From assembly GCF_000715075.1 (NCBI RefSeq), contig NC_134088.1:2666001-2730000 (forward strand): DNA of 64,000 bases. The letters are read 5' to 3'. The notes below the pieces were generated by a model, which worked only from the letters and a program-made list of their open reading frames with translations, had not been told where the DNA came from and made no database searches. Below are positions 1 through 12,744 of the stretch, one piece after another. Position numbers and translations under genes: made by a program. The DNA comes from Nicotiana tabacum. Taxonomy: Eukaryota > Streptophyta > Magnoliopsida > Solanales > Solanaceae. Every line of letters begins with the position of its first letter. The stretch's first letter is position 1.

Positions 1-1495
1 CAACCCAAAGCCCAAACGAACACTTATCTATTTGAAGAGAAAATCTGCAAGCCATGATAACATGAAATGATTTCAAAGCAAACCGACTTAAATTATTGAT
101 CAATTAACACAACTAGGTAGGGAATTAACTAAGTTGAAATAACCTAATTAAACTAACTTGAGTGACTTAAACAGAAAGTCAAGATTAGAGAATTAGTCAT
201 GATATTAACACAACAGACTAAAGAAATCAGAGAACAGGCTTTCACGAAGAAAAAAATAGTGAATAGAAGACAAATTTAAACTCGGAAGATTAATTAAGTT
301 TCAGCCAAATTAGTATAAGAAAACTAAGCTAGAGAAAGGGGAAGGAGAAAGAGAATAAGATAGTAAAAGAAAGAAAAGACAAGAGGGGAAAGGAGCTTAC
401 CAATTCAGAACTCGAAACCTATTGGAGACAAAGGACCTAACAAAACTAATGTCGATCATTTGTTATCTGTCAAGGACAAACTGAACGACATCAGTTTTGT
501 TGAATCCAAACTTCAAAACTCAAAGGAACAGTGTCCTAAGACCATGCATGTTCCAGGTCCGATAGAAAAATGATTTTTGAACTTTCAGGGCTCAAACTCA
601 GATTTAAGATTCGAGAAACTCCGGCAAAATTCGAGTAAAACAGAGTGAGGATTTGGCATGAGGGGGTCGTGGTGGCTATGTGGTGTTAATTTGGGGTCAT
701 TTGGGACCGGCACCACCGGGCTTGAGGTGGGGGAATGGAGGCGGCGCTTTAGGGTTTTTTGGGTGAATCTCTGAAGGTTGGGTGAGAGAGGTGAGACGAA
801 AAGGGGGGTGAAGGGTTCGGACACTTATATATTTACTGGTGCCCATTTCACAGCCGTTGGATCACATGAGATCAATGGTTGTGATGGAAAGAAAGGAAAC
901 GGCGTCGTTTGGTTACTGGTGGGGGCGGACCGGGTATTGGAGGCGGGTCTGGGTCTGGATTGGGCGGGTTTAACGGGTTTAAGGGAGCATTGGATTGGGC
1001 TTGACAGAATTGAAATAAAAACTGCCCAAAAATCTGATTCAATGCTTTTCCCTTTTAAAAATTATTTCTTAATTCTTTTCCTTCTTTTTGTTTCAAAATT
1101 AAAATAAAAACCTAAACTAAATCCTAAATCAAATTAATCCTACCACATTAAATTATTTAACTCTAACTAATAATTACCACAATTAATTAAAAACTAAAAT
1201 TAAATAAAAAACTACCAAAATGCAAAAACTAAAATTAAAAAGTGCAAAAATAAGTTATTTTTTGTGATTTTTCTATTTCTTATAAAACAACTAATTTTTT
1301 AATTAATCTAAAAATATAAAATTAAATCCTAAATGCAAAATGCAACATATTTTTGTATTTTTTTCAAAATTAACATGCACAAACAAATGCAAACAATTAA
1401 CAGAAATGCTACAAAGAATCTACGAAATTGCAAACAATGGAAAAATTATTTTGTTTTGAATTTGTGGGAGTAATTCATATAGGGAAAAATCATGT
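1..1495. other. Probable Ty3-gypsy LTR-derived sequence, no gene
   Basis: I see no supportable gene. A GC-richer part (about 650-1010) is followed by a long AT-rich tail of short A/T/C words and a conserved-looking end near 1465-1495. From memory this layout resembles the LTR region of large gypsy elements (Ogre/Tat type) in tobacco relatives; that is recognition, not proof. The open frames at 585-824 and 778-1107 are low-complexity and overlap on opposite strands. The satellite array replaces this sequence abruptly at about 1496. Confidence 0.4.
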
Positions 1496-2080
1496 GCTCA
1501 CAGGGTCCGCTAGCTCGGGCCCATGTAGATGATATGGGCTAAAGCACATGAAAATCTGGGAATCGGGCGAAATTTCAGTTTTATGGCCCTAAAACGCCAA
1601 AAAATCGAGCAACGGTCATGGAGAGGCAATGACTATTGTTCCTTAGGTCGTTTTAGATGGAATGGAAAAATTTAGGTGATTCGGGTACGGTCGCCCGGAC
1701 CTATGCAGATGGCGTGGACTATAGCACATGAAAACCTGGAAAACAGGTAGAATTCTAGTTTTATGGCCCTAAAATTCCGAAAAACGTGGAACAATCATGG
1801 TTAGGCAATGACTATTGTTCCTGGTGTCGTTTTTAATGGACCTACAAACTTTTAGATGGTTCGGGTCTGGTCCCGCACCCATGCAAATGGTGTGGGCTAT
1901 ATTGCACGAAAATCTGGAGAACATGTGAAATTTCAGTTTTATAGCCTAAAACGCCAAAAATCGAGGAACAGCCAAGGCAAAGCGCTACCTTAGGTTATTT
2001 TTTATGGGCCAAAATTTTTTAGGTGATACGGATCCGGACAGATAGCGTGGGACATAGCACCCGAAAATATGCCCACGGGC
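1496..2080 (-). repeat. Satellite array, left block in inverted orientation (about 3 units)
   Basis: About three monomers of the same roughly 180 bp repeat that fills 2081-8875 lie here in reverse-complement orientation. Matching landmarks recur near 1548, 1728 and 1907. The orientation switches at about 2070-2090, where a GC-rich stretch of the unit faces its own reverse complement. The units are diverged from one another. Confidence 0.85.
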
Positions 2081-5000
2081 ATAAGCCCGGGCGTCCGGAC
2101 CCGAATCGCCTAAAATTTTACCGGTCCATAAAAATGGCATAATGAACATTATTCAGTGGCTCGCCATGACCGTTCCTCCTTTTCTGGCATTTTAGGGCTA
2201 TTAAACAAGAATTTCGCCCGATTTCCATATTTCGTTTGCGATTGCGCAAGCCACCGCCGTAGCTCGAGCGCCCAAACCCGAAATGCCTAAAATATTGTCG
2301 GCACATAAAAGAATGACCTAAAGAGCATTAGTCATCGCTTCGCCATGACCGTTTCTCCTTTTTGGAGTTTTACGGCCATAAAACAGAAATTTTAAACGAT
2401 TTACCAGATTTTTGGGTGATATAGCCCACGTCACCAGCATGGGCCTAGGCGCCCGAACCCTCGATCGCCTAAAATTTTACTGGCCCCATAAAAAACAACC
2501 TAAGGAACATTATTCATCGCCTCGCCATGATAGTTCCTCCTTTTGTGGCGTTTTAAGACCATAAAACTGGAAATAGGCTTGATTCCCAGATTTTCATATT
2601 TTATAGGCCACGCCGCTGGTGTGGGCTTGGATGCCCCGACCCATATCGCCTAAAATTTTGACGGCCCATAAAAAGTGTCCTAAGGAACATTAATCATTGC
2701 CTCGCCATGACTGTTCCTCCTTTTTGGTATTTTCGGGCCATAAAACTGAAATTTCGCCTGATTCCAAGATTTTCATGATCTATATGGCGCGGCTCCGGGC
2801 GCTCGGACCTAGATCGCCTAAAACATTTTCGGCCCATAAAAAATGACCTAAGTAATATTAGCCATTGCCTCTCCATGACTCTTCCTCCCTTTTAGTGTTT
2901 TAGGGTCATAAAATTAGAATTTCGCGTGATTCCCAAATATTTGTACGTTATAACTCACGCCGTCGGCGTGGTCTCGAGTTCTCGGGCCCAGATCGCCTTA
3001 AATTTTTCCAACTCACAAATGACCTAAGGAACATTAGCCATCACCTCACCATTATTGTTCCTCCTTTTTTGACATTTTAGGGCCATAAAACTGAAATTTC
3101 GCCCGATTCCAAGATTTTCGTATACTATAACTCACGCCAGCGACGTGGGCCTGGGCGCTCGGACTCGGATCGACTAAAATTTTATCGGTCCATCAAAAAC
3201 GAGCTAAGGCATATTAGTCATCGCCTCACCATGATCGTTCCTCCTTTTTTGGAGTTTTAGGGCCGAAAAACTGAAATTTCGGCCCATTCCCAAATTTTCG
3301 CATGTTATATAGCCCACGCCACCCACGTGAGCCCGGATCACCTAAAATTTTGCCGGCCATGACCTTACCACCTTTTTGGGATTTTAAGGCCATAAAATTC
3401 GACTTTCGTCCAATTCGCAGATTTTCATGTGCTGCAGCCTACGCCCCCGACATTGGCGCAAGCTCCAGGACCCGGATCGCCAAAAATTTTGTTGACCCAT
3501 CATAAACGACCTAAGGAACGTTATTCATTGCCTCTCCATGATCATTCCTCCTTTCTTGGCATTTTAGGGACAAAAAACTAGAATTCCACCTGATTGAAGA
3601 ATGTTTATGTGCTATTACCCACGCCGGAGACATGGGTCGGGCGCCTGGACCAGGATCTCTATAATTTTTTTGACCTATCAAAAATGACCTAAGGAATATT
3701 AGTCATCGCCTCGCCATGACTGTTCCTCACATTTTTGCATTTTTGGGCCATAAAACTAAAATTCTGCTCGATTCCAATATTTTCATGTCCTATAGTCCAC
3801 ACCACCGCCGTAGGCCCCAACGCCTGAACTCGGATCTCCTAAAATTTTGTCAGCCTATTGAAAACGACCTATGGAACAATAGTCATTGCTTTGCCATGAC
3901 CGTTCCTCTTTTTTGGCGTTTTAGGGCCATAAAACTGGAATTCTGCTCGATTCCCATATATTCATGTGTTATATTGTCCACGCCACCGGAGTGGGCCCGG
4001 GCGCCTGGACTCAAATCGCCTAAAATTTGACCGGTCCATCAAAAATGACCTAAGGAAAATTAGTCACCACTTCACCATGACTGCTCCTTCTTTTTGGCAT
4101 TTTAAGGCCATAAAACTGAATTCTACCCAATTTTCAGATTTCCGTATACTATAGCGCATGCCACCCTCATGGGCTTAGACGCTCGAACCCGAATCGCCTA
4201 AAATTTGGCAGCCCATAAAAAATAACCTAAGGAACGTTAATCATCGTCTCCTATGACAATTCCTTCTTTTTTGGTATTTTAAGGCCATAAAATTGGAATT
4301 CCGTCTGATTCCCAGATTTTCGTGTACTACATCCCACGCTATCGGCGTTGGCCCGCGCACCCCGACCGGGATCGCCTAAAGTTTTGCTGGCCCATCAAAA
4401 ATGACCTAAGGAACATTAGTCATCAACTCATCATGATCGATCCTCCTTTTTTGGCGTTCGAGGGCCATAAAACTGCAATTCCACCACATTCCCATATTTT
4501 TGTTTTCCATGTGCCCACTAAGAAACATTAGTTATAGCCTCGTCATGACCGTAACCCCTGTTTTGGCGTGTTTGGGCCATAAAATTGGAATTTCAGCCGT
4601 TTCCCAAATTTGTGTGCTATAGCCCACGCCACCGGCGTTGGCTCGGTCGCCCGAGCATAAATCGCCTAAAATTTTGTCAGCTCATCAAAAAAGATATAAG
4701 TAACATTAGTCATCGCCTCGCTATTAACGCTTCTCCTTTTTTGACGATTTAGTGTCATAAAATGGAATTTTGCCTGATTCCCAGATTTTCGTATGTTATA
4801 TCCAATGCCACCAACGTGGGCCCGGGCGCCCTTATTCTAGATCGCCTAAAATTTTACCAGCCTATAAAACAACTTAAGGAACGCTATTCATCGCCTTGTC
4901 ATGACTATTCCTCCTTTTTGGCATTTTAGAGCCATAAAACTGAAGTTCTACCCGATTTTCCGATATTCTTGTGCTATAGCCCACTCCATCGGAGTGGGCC

Positions 5001-8000
5001 AGGGCATCCGATCTCGGATCGCCTAAAATTTTGCAGGCCGATCACAAACGACCTAAGGAATATTAGTCATTGCCTCCCCATGATTTTTCATCCTTTTTTG
5101 GCGTTTAAGGGCCATAAACTAGAATTTCGCCCGATTTTCAAATTTTCATTTACTTTAGTCCACACCATCGGTGTGGGCCCGGATGACCGGACTTGGATGG
5201 CCTAAAGTTTTTTCGTCCAATAAAAATTGACCTAAGAAACATTAGTTATCCCCTCGCCATGCCCGTTCCCTCTTTCTTGGCATTTTTAGGGGCATTCAAA
5301 TTTGAATTCCACCCGATTCTTATGATTTTTGTGTGCTATAGCACACACACCCATGTGGGCCATTGGCACCTGGACCTGTATCACCTAAAATTTTATCATC
5401 TCGTAAAAAATGACCTATAGAACATTAGTCATCGCCTCCCCATGACCGTTCATCCTTTTTGGCATTTTAGAGCCATAAAATTAGAATCCAACCAGTTTCT
5501 AAATTTTGCGTTTTATAGCCCACTCCACCCGCGTGGACCCACCGTTCCTCCTTTTTTTGCATTTTAGGGCAATAAAACTGGAATTCGCGTGATTCCCAAA
5601 TTTTCATGTGATATAGCCTACGCCACCAGTATGGGCCCCGACTCTCGGACCCGGATCACCAAAAATAATTTGGCCGTTCAAACAAGACCTAAGGAACATT
5701 AGGCATCGTCTCGCCATGATCGTTTCTCCATTTTTTTTTTTTTTGCATTTTAGGACAATAAAATTGGAATTTTACCGATTCCCAGATTTTCGTATGTTGT
5801 ATCTCACGCCACCGGTGTGGGCTAGGGAACCCAAAGCCGGATCGCCTAAAAAAATTTTGACCCGTAAAAAATTATTTAAGGAATATTAGTCATCACCTCG
5901 CTATGATCGTTCCTCCTTTTTTGGCATTTTTGGGCAATAAGCTGGAATTTTGCCCGATTCCTACATTTTCATGTACTATAACCCACGCCAGTGAACGTCC
6001 GGAGCCGGATCACCTAAATTTGTGTAGGACCATAATAAATGACCTAAGAAACATTAGTCATCGCCTCGCCATGATCATTCCTCTTTTTTTGGCGTTTTAG
6101 TATCATCAAAATGGATTTCTACTCAATTCCTAGATTTTCATGTTAGCCTACGCCACCGGCGTGGGCCCGGGCACTCGGACCCGTATCGTCTAAACTACTT
6201 TTGACCATAAAAATTACTTAAGGAATATAATTCATTGCCTCGCCATGACCGTTCCTCCTTTTTAGGCATTTTAGGGTCATAAAATTAGAATTCCAGCCAA
6301 TTTCCAAATTGTTGTGTGCTATAGCCTAGGCCACCGGCATGGTCCCGGGCGCTCAGATCCTGATCGTCTAAAACTTTTTCGGCCTATCAGAAACAACCTA
6401 GGGAACATTAGACATCGCGCCGCCATGAACATTCCACCATTATTGCTTTTTACGGCCATAAAATTGGTATTACGCCCGATTCCTAAATTTTCGTATGTTA
6501 TAGCCACCACCACTGGCATGTGCCTGGCCACTCGGACCCGGATTGCCTAAAACTTTTCCGGCCCATACAAAATGACCTAAGGAACATTAGTCATTTCCTC
6601 ACCATGTATGTGCCTCCTTTTTTGGTGTTTTAGGACCATAAAACTGGAATTATGCCCTATTCTCAGATTTTCATGTGCTATAGCCCATATCACCAGTATG
6701 GGCACCAGCGCTCGGACCCGGATTGATTAAAAAAATTTCTGGCCAATAAAAAAACCCTTGGGAACATTATCCATGGCCTCATCATGAGCGTTCTTTCTTT
6801 TTTGGCATTTTAGGGCCATAAAATTGGTATTCCTCCCGATTCCCAAATTAACGTGTGCTATAGCCCATGTTACCGGCGTGGCCCTGGGTGCCCAGACCCG
6901 GATCACCTATAATTATTTCGTCCCATAAAAAACGACCTAAGGAACATTAGGCATCGCCTCACTATAATCGTTCCTCCTTTTGTTTTTGTGTTTTAGTGTT
7001 ATAAAACTAGAATTCCATCGATTCTCAGATTTTCTTGTGCTATAGCCTACGTCACTGGTGTTGGCCAAGGAGCTCGAGCTTGGATCGAGTAAAAGTTTTT
7101 CGGCCCATAAAAAACGATTTAAGGAACATTAGTCATCGTCTTGCCATGACCGTTCCTCCTTTTTTGGCATTTTAGGGCCATAAAACTGGAATTTCACCTA
7201 ATTCCCATATTTTCATGTGTTATAGCCTACGCCGGTGGGCACTGGATCACCTAAAATTTTGTTGGCCCATCAAAAACTACCTAAGAAACATTAGCTATTT
7301 CTTCTTCATGATTATTCCTCCCTTTTTGACGTTTTAGGTTCATTAAACTTGAATTCCGCCTAATTCCTAGATTTTTGTGTGCTATAGGTTATGCCAGGCC
7401 AAGGCACCCGGACTCGAATCCCCTAAAGGTTTGTCGACCCACTAAAAACAACAAAAGGACATTAGTCATCGTCTCGCCATGACCGTTCCTTCCCTTTTGG
7501 AGTATTAGGGCCACAAAACTAGAATTCCGCCTGATTCCAAATATTGTGTTCTATAGCCCATGTCACCGGCGTGGGCCCGGGCACTCGGACACGGATCGCC
7601 TCGGCCATCAAAAATGACCTAAGAAATATTAGTCATCGCCTCTTCATGACCGTTACTCCTTTTTTGGTGTTTTAGGGCCATAAATTGGTATTATATCTTA
7701 TTCCCAAATTTTTGTGTGCTTATAGCCCACGCCACAGACATGGGCCCGGCCGCTCGGACCTGGATAGTCTAAAAAACTTTCGGCCCATGAAAAACGACCT
7801 AAGGAATATTAGTCATCACCTCACCAAGACCGATACTCTTTATTGGCATTTATGCGCCATAAAATTGGAACTCCGCTCGATTCTCATATTTTCATGTACT
7901 ATAGTCCACGTCATCGACATCGGCCTAGACTCTCAAACCTAGATCGCCTAAAATTTTGTTGGCCCATAAAAAACTACCTAAGTAACGTTAGTCATCACCT

Positions 8001-8875
8001 CGTCATGATAGTTCTTTCTTTTTGGCATTTTAGGGCCATAAAACTGGAATTTTACCTTATTCCAAGATTTTAGTGTGGTATGGCGTGGGCCCGTGCTCCC
8101 GGACCCGAATAGCCTAATATTTTGTCTGTTCATGAAAATGACCTAAAGAACATTAGTCATTGCCTTGCCATGACCGTTTCTCCTTTTTGGCATTTTAGGG
8201 CCTTAGAACTGGAATTCTGTCTGATTCTCAGTTTTCGTGTTCTATAGCCCACGCCACTAGGCTGGGCCCGGGCGCCCAGACCTGCATCGCCTTAAATTTT
8301 CCTGGTCCATCCAAAATGACCTAAGAAGCATTAGTCATCGCCTCGCCATGTCCGTTCCTCGCTTTTTCGCATTTTAGGGCCATAAAACTGGAATTTCGCC
8401 CAATTTCTAGATTTTCGTGTGTTGTAGCCCATGCCACCGGATTGGCTCGGGCGCCTGGACCCAGATCTTCTTAAATTTTGTCGGCCCTTTAAAACAACCT
8501 GCATTGCCTCGCCATGACCTTTTCTCGTTTTTTGGACGAGGATCGCCTAATAATTTTTCGGCCCATCAAAAATGAACGAAGAAACATTAGTCACCACCTC
8601 ACAATGAACGTTCCTCCTTTTTTCGCATTTTAGGACCATAAAACTGAAATTCCGCCCAGTTCTTAGATTTTCGTATGCTATAGCCCATACCATCGGATTG
8701 GTTGGCCCGGACCTAGATGGCGTAAAGATTTGTTGGCCCATCAAATACGACCTAAGGAATATTGGTCATCACCTCGACATGACCATTCCTCTTTTTCGGA
8801 GTTTTAGGGTCATAAAACTAGAATTTCACTTGATTCCTAGATTTTTGTATATTATAGTCCACACCATGGGTGTAA
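2081..8875 (+). repeat. Satellite array, main block (about 37-38 units of about 180 bp)
   Basis: Direct tandem repeat with a mean period close to 180 bp; the CCATGAC landmark recurs at 2164, 2343, 2525, 2705 and so on. A typical unit contains CGCCTAAAATTTT, a GCCCATAAAAA segment, CCTAAGGAACATTAGTCATC, GCCATGACCGTTCCTCC, TTTTGGCATTTTAGGGCC and a GC-rich dyad CCACGCCACCGGCGTGG. Units are diverged and many are truncated. Many differences are C-to-T or G-to-A at CpG, as expected from decay of methylated DNA. The monomer length is like the Nicotiana HRS60 family, but I cannot confirm identity from memory. Short open frames inside are repeat artefacts. Confidence 0.93.
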
Positions 8876-9045
8876 TCTAGTTTTATGGCCGTAGAACGCC
8901 ATAAAAAAGGAACGGCCATGGCTGGGCAATGACTACTATTCCTTAGGTCATTTTTGATCGGGCGGCAAAATTTTAGGTGATTCGGATCCGGTCTCCCGGA
9001 CCTTTGTAGATGGTCGTGAAAATTTGGGAATTAGGCAAAATTCAA
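8876..9045 (-). repeat. Satellite array, right end unit in inverted orientation
   Basis: One monomer in reverse-complement orientation closes the array, with landmarks GGAACGGCCATGG and ATTTTAGGTGATTCGGATCC. With the inverted block at 1496-2080 it gives the array an inverted-direct-inverted layout. The sequence turns unique at about 9045. Confidence 0.8.
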
Positions 9046-9119
9046 AGATAATTTTGCTAAAACCATTAGCATGGCGCTATTAAATACCAATCAATATTTT
9101 TGCTTTTACATAGTTCTTT

Positions 9120-9172
9120 GTATTAGGTCCAGACCCCACTTGTGGGACTACACTATGTATTTTGTTGTTGTA
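9120..9172 (+). mobile_element. SINE 3' end fragment
   Basis: The segment CAGACCCCACTTGTGGGA followed by a TTGTTGTT tract matches the 3' part of the SINE at 33891-34148 and of the minus-strand SINEs at 60.5-61.3 kb. The tRNA-like head is missing, so this is a 5'-truncated remnant. Confidence 0.6.
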
Positions 9173-10320
9173 CAGTTATTTGCGTTAGGTGTTTACCCTA
9201 ATTTTCTTACTATATATTTTCTTGAAAGGGGTGAAATATATTTATCGTAATTGGTTTTTCCTTTTACTTAAACAAAAATTGAATCTTCCACATTCAGCGA
9301 ATCTTTGAAAGTAACGGGGAGGGGGGTTGCCAATTTTTCTTTTTCTATCCTAAGTAGTTGATTATTTTACCAATTAGTCAACCAAAAATAAAGATGAAAT
9401 ATAACTAAAAGCAGAAATAAAGTGCAGGAATTAAAGATACTCAGATTTTTATACTGATTCGGATTCGATGTGAATCATATTCTATACCCCTTGAGTTGCA
9501 AGGGTGTTCTCTGTTCAAAGCTCCTTAAAAGTTTAGTACAATTGTGTTGATATTAACTTCGAACACCAACTCACTTTTGAACCTATGTAAGCTCATGATA
9601 TTTCAATACAATGCCTCAATAATATTTTTCTCTCTTTCTTCTCTCTACTAATTACACAATAAACTTTGCTAAGATTACAGTGCTTATTTAGAGTAGAACA
9701 AAGAGTATGAAGTTGGTATGATCAAAGTATATGATTTTTCCTTGACAATCTGCATTATATACTCGAGCTTAACTTGACGTATCTTTGGCAGACCATTGAG
9801 AGACTTGTGATTCCAAGGGAATTGATCCTTGGAATTGAATTTATTATGATTCATTCCAAGAATAAGTGCAGAGCTTCCATAGATGGTCCATGACTGCCGG
9901 TCTTTTCCTCATCAAAAGAAGATCCCCTATAATTGGTCCATAAATTGTTCCTTGATCCATGGGATTGATAGCTTTCATTTTCGACACATATCTTCAGCAA
10001 TCAGGGTAGGCGCAATTTTAGTTCAGATCTCCGTGAATCTTGGTTCTTCCTTCTTTATACCAATTATCCTTGTTGTCATATTGGTTTAATCTTGGACCTT
10101 CCTTTCTTGCTTCCGTTGACAGGTATTTCGCCTTGTTTCTTTTACTCCTCCTTTCTTGTCTTCCTCCGTACATCATTGATAGATTTGCCCGCATCCTTCT
10201 TTACATCTCAAGTGATCTTGCACATAATAATATGTTATTTTTCATCATTGAAGTCTACATCTAACAATCTTTTCCTTGGAGGAAAATATTTTGAACTCCT
10301 ATAAATTAAGGTTCATTCCT
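9173..10320. other. Intergenic sequence, no recognisable gene
   Basis: I see no convincing coding region. The overlapping short frames at 9883-10304 are low-complexity and lack any known motif. The segment 9420-9900 reads like non-coding LTR or transposon sequence, but I find no paired ends. Confidence 0.4.
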
Positions 10321-10615
10321 CCTCACTTGGTAGAATCCACAATGTAGCGCATCCTAAGGGATTTGAGAGTCTTGTTTAAGAGAAGAATTTGTAATACAGT
10401 TGTTATTTTGACACTTGTATAAACCTCTTTAAGAAGTAAATTCTGTGAGATTATTTTCTATAGTGGACTGCTCATTTCCGCATGTGGATATAGGTCAATT
10501 GATTGAACTACGTTAAATATTTGTAACTCTTTTGATATATTTATCTTTATTGTTTGATTTATCATCGTTGAATATATATTTTGTTAGCTTCCGCATGACA
10601 CCTGATTTTTTTGAT
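10321..10615 (+). mobile_element. Possible Ty1-copia LTR 3' fragment
   Basis: The stretch around 10440-10530 contains TAGTGGACTGCTCATTTCC, then GTGGATATAGGTCAATTGA and ACTACGTTAAAT. This order resembles the R/U5 end of plant Ty1-copia LTRs (TAGTGGA, GTGGACGTAGG, CCGAACCACGT). No partner LTR, primer site or coding region is visible, so it would be a solo or truncated LTR. The rest, up to about 10982, shows nothing I can name. Confidence 0.35.
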
Positions 10616-10982
10616 TCTAATACTTTGTCGCCCTGTCTAGTTGATAATCAAGTGCCATAAGCATATTGCAACTTGATCACTCACAATTCCTCCTGCTCCA
10701 GCTCTTCCCCCCGCTAATTTACTCTCTTCTATGTTTACTTTAATCCAACTCAGTTCAGGCATTTCTGACTTAACGACTTCTAATTATTTAATCGTCTAAT
10801 CAATCAACAATAATCAATCCAATTATCTCCTTTACAATTACAAATGCAAGATTCTAGCAAATATTGATATCTATAACTTTTGTATATAGGAGTCATAAGA
10901 AAAGAAACAGACAGAAAAGAAGAAGGCATATAGTAGTGAACGTGGATATACCTTGTATTATAAGACTAGAAATTTAAATACC

Positions 10983-12139
10983 TTAATCACATGCATCTAT
11001 GTCGAATGACAACAACAACATTGTCCGCGGATCTTCACTACCAAAATATAACTTCACAACAGGAAAATATAGATTGCGACCATTTGGATCCACTTTATAG
11101 CACGTATCAAAAGGTCCGATAGGACCTTCGACCATAGGAATATCTCGTACTTCAGCTCTAAATATGTAGCGAAATATGACATAAAAACCATTTGGAAAAC
11201 GGGTGAATGTTGTGCCTGTATCCAAGACGACTCCACCACTCATATCTCTTTTGAAACGCCACCATGATGGCTTAACCGGGACTGCCTTATCATTAATAAA
11301 AACTTTATAAAGGTTTACAAAATGAAGTGTAGGGTACCTATAATTTGGTAATAATTTTGCTGATGTTGATCTAGGCCACGGAGTTTTATGGAAACTAATT
11401 GTAGATCCCTTTCTTGAATAAAAACTTGGTAAACACATGGAAAATAGGCTAGCCCCAAATTGTGATGGTAAAGAATATCCACCTACTTTTAGTGAGTTTA
11501 CTCTACGTCCGAGGCCAGCAATCCCAGAATATGTACCAGTGAAGTTTCTTTCACCGATTTGATCTTTGCCACATCCAAACGTAACCCTAATTGGTCTTTG
11601 GTCTACAACAAAAGTTATCACGTCATCTGCTATAAAACCTTTTGTTCTTGATCCATCCGTATATGTAAAATCATACCTACACTCACGACTATTTTGGTCA
11701 CAGTGTAAAGTTGGATCCTCAATCATGCAACTTGAACCCCGTCGAATGCAATCCCCGTTGGAACCTTTTCGCGAATCTTACCTCCTTGTGCATCGTGTTG
11801 CCACGAGAGATTTGCACCTTCTTTAACGTCGTTATTGTCTTCAAAAATTGTAGATAAATAACTTGCTCTAGCATGACATCGAGCAAGCCTACTTTCAAAT
11901 AATGAGTCGTAGTCCTTGAAGTTTGATTTTTCAAATACATCGCGGTTGTAAAGAGCAAAAGTATAGGATGACATTGGAGGATCTGAAATTTTAGATGGAT
12001 CAAGAGACATAAATTTTTCTTTAGCTTGCTAAATATAAGTGGAATTAAGGGGTGAAAGAAATGTTTCATTGCCCAACACTACAAATAAAATTGAGAAAAT
12101 AGTTGAAGTTAATAGATGAATATGGAGGAGGTTTTCCAT
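10983..12139 (-). pseudogene. Pepsin-like aspartic protease pseudogene (plant A1 family)
   Basis: Read on the minus strand, an ATG at 12139 opens a hydrophobic signal peptide (MENLLHIHLLTSTIFSILFV). Codon 37 is a TAG stop. The same frame resumes with a propeptide-like segment to 11723. After a frameshift, a 247-residue frame (11726-10983) gives the end of the N-lobe (CRYDFTYTDGSRTKGFIADD, VTFGCG, GIAGLGR) and the C-lobe with the second catalytic motif (VVLDTGTT). The segment that should hold the first catalytic DTGS and the WVQC-like loop is absent between the two frames. Known members of this plant family are secreted or vacuolar and need both aspartates, so this copy should be inactive. The stop, frameshift and missing lobe segment make a pseudogene much more likely than an intron-containing gene. 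Confidence 0.85.
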
Positions 12140-12189
12140 TGCTATGGAAAATTTTGATTTGAAATAATGTCCATTACGTCTTGTAATCA

Positions 12190-12197
12190 TTTATATA
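12190..12197 (-). promoter_or_regulatory. TATA box of the aspartic protease pseudogene
   Basis: The minus strand reads TATATAAA about 50 bp upstream of the ATG at 12139, a normal plant spacing giving a 5' leader of about 20-25 nt. It suggests the locus was once an ordinary gene and not a processed copy. Confidence 0.5.
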
Positions 12198-12744
12198 CTA
12201 CTTTAAATTTCTATAACCTTTCCAACCTTATATGCCTAAAATAGGAATGAAAAATCAGAGTTAATTATTTAGATTTATATCTTTTAGAAGCAATAGCGTA
12301 AACAAGTATGAAAGGGATTAATTAATTCTCAGTAAAATCAATTTTAGATATTTTACCCTTTTTGCCTTTACTTGTTAAGAGGATCATCAGTACTGTTTGG
12401 CCTCTTCTTGATTTTGTTAAATAAATGAAATTTGGCAGGAAAATCTTTCCTAAGTTGAGCATGAAATCACATCGGATAATTTAATAAGAATTTGGTTGGG
12501 ACTCTAGATTATTTAGGAATTTTATTAATGTAGCTTCACTAATCACATTGTATTAAGCATAAATGCATACTCAGGTAAAAGCTTATACGCATCAAGTGTT
12601 TACACCAAACAAACAAATGCATAACACATACAGTCAGACATCTCTTTAACGTCATTCTCTATATTACAGTAATTCACTATAAAAGTCAAGTTTTCTCAGA
12701 ACCGATTTTTATGTTATGTTATGATATATGTTCTCTATAACAAC

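Noticed and set aside
585..1107. Two overlapping open frames on opposite strands
   Set aside because: Low-complexity composition, no motif, and a location in LTR-like non-coding DNA.
2118..8880. Many 60-100 codon open frames on both strands, with recurring peptides such as FLAFKGHK and FWHFRAIK
   Set aside because: They are translations of the 180 bp satellite in different phases; they start and stop with the repeat and show no protein-level conservation beyond it.
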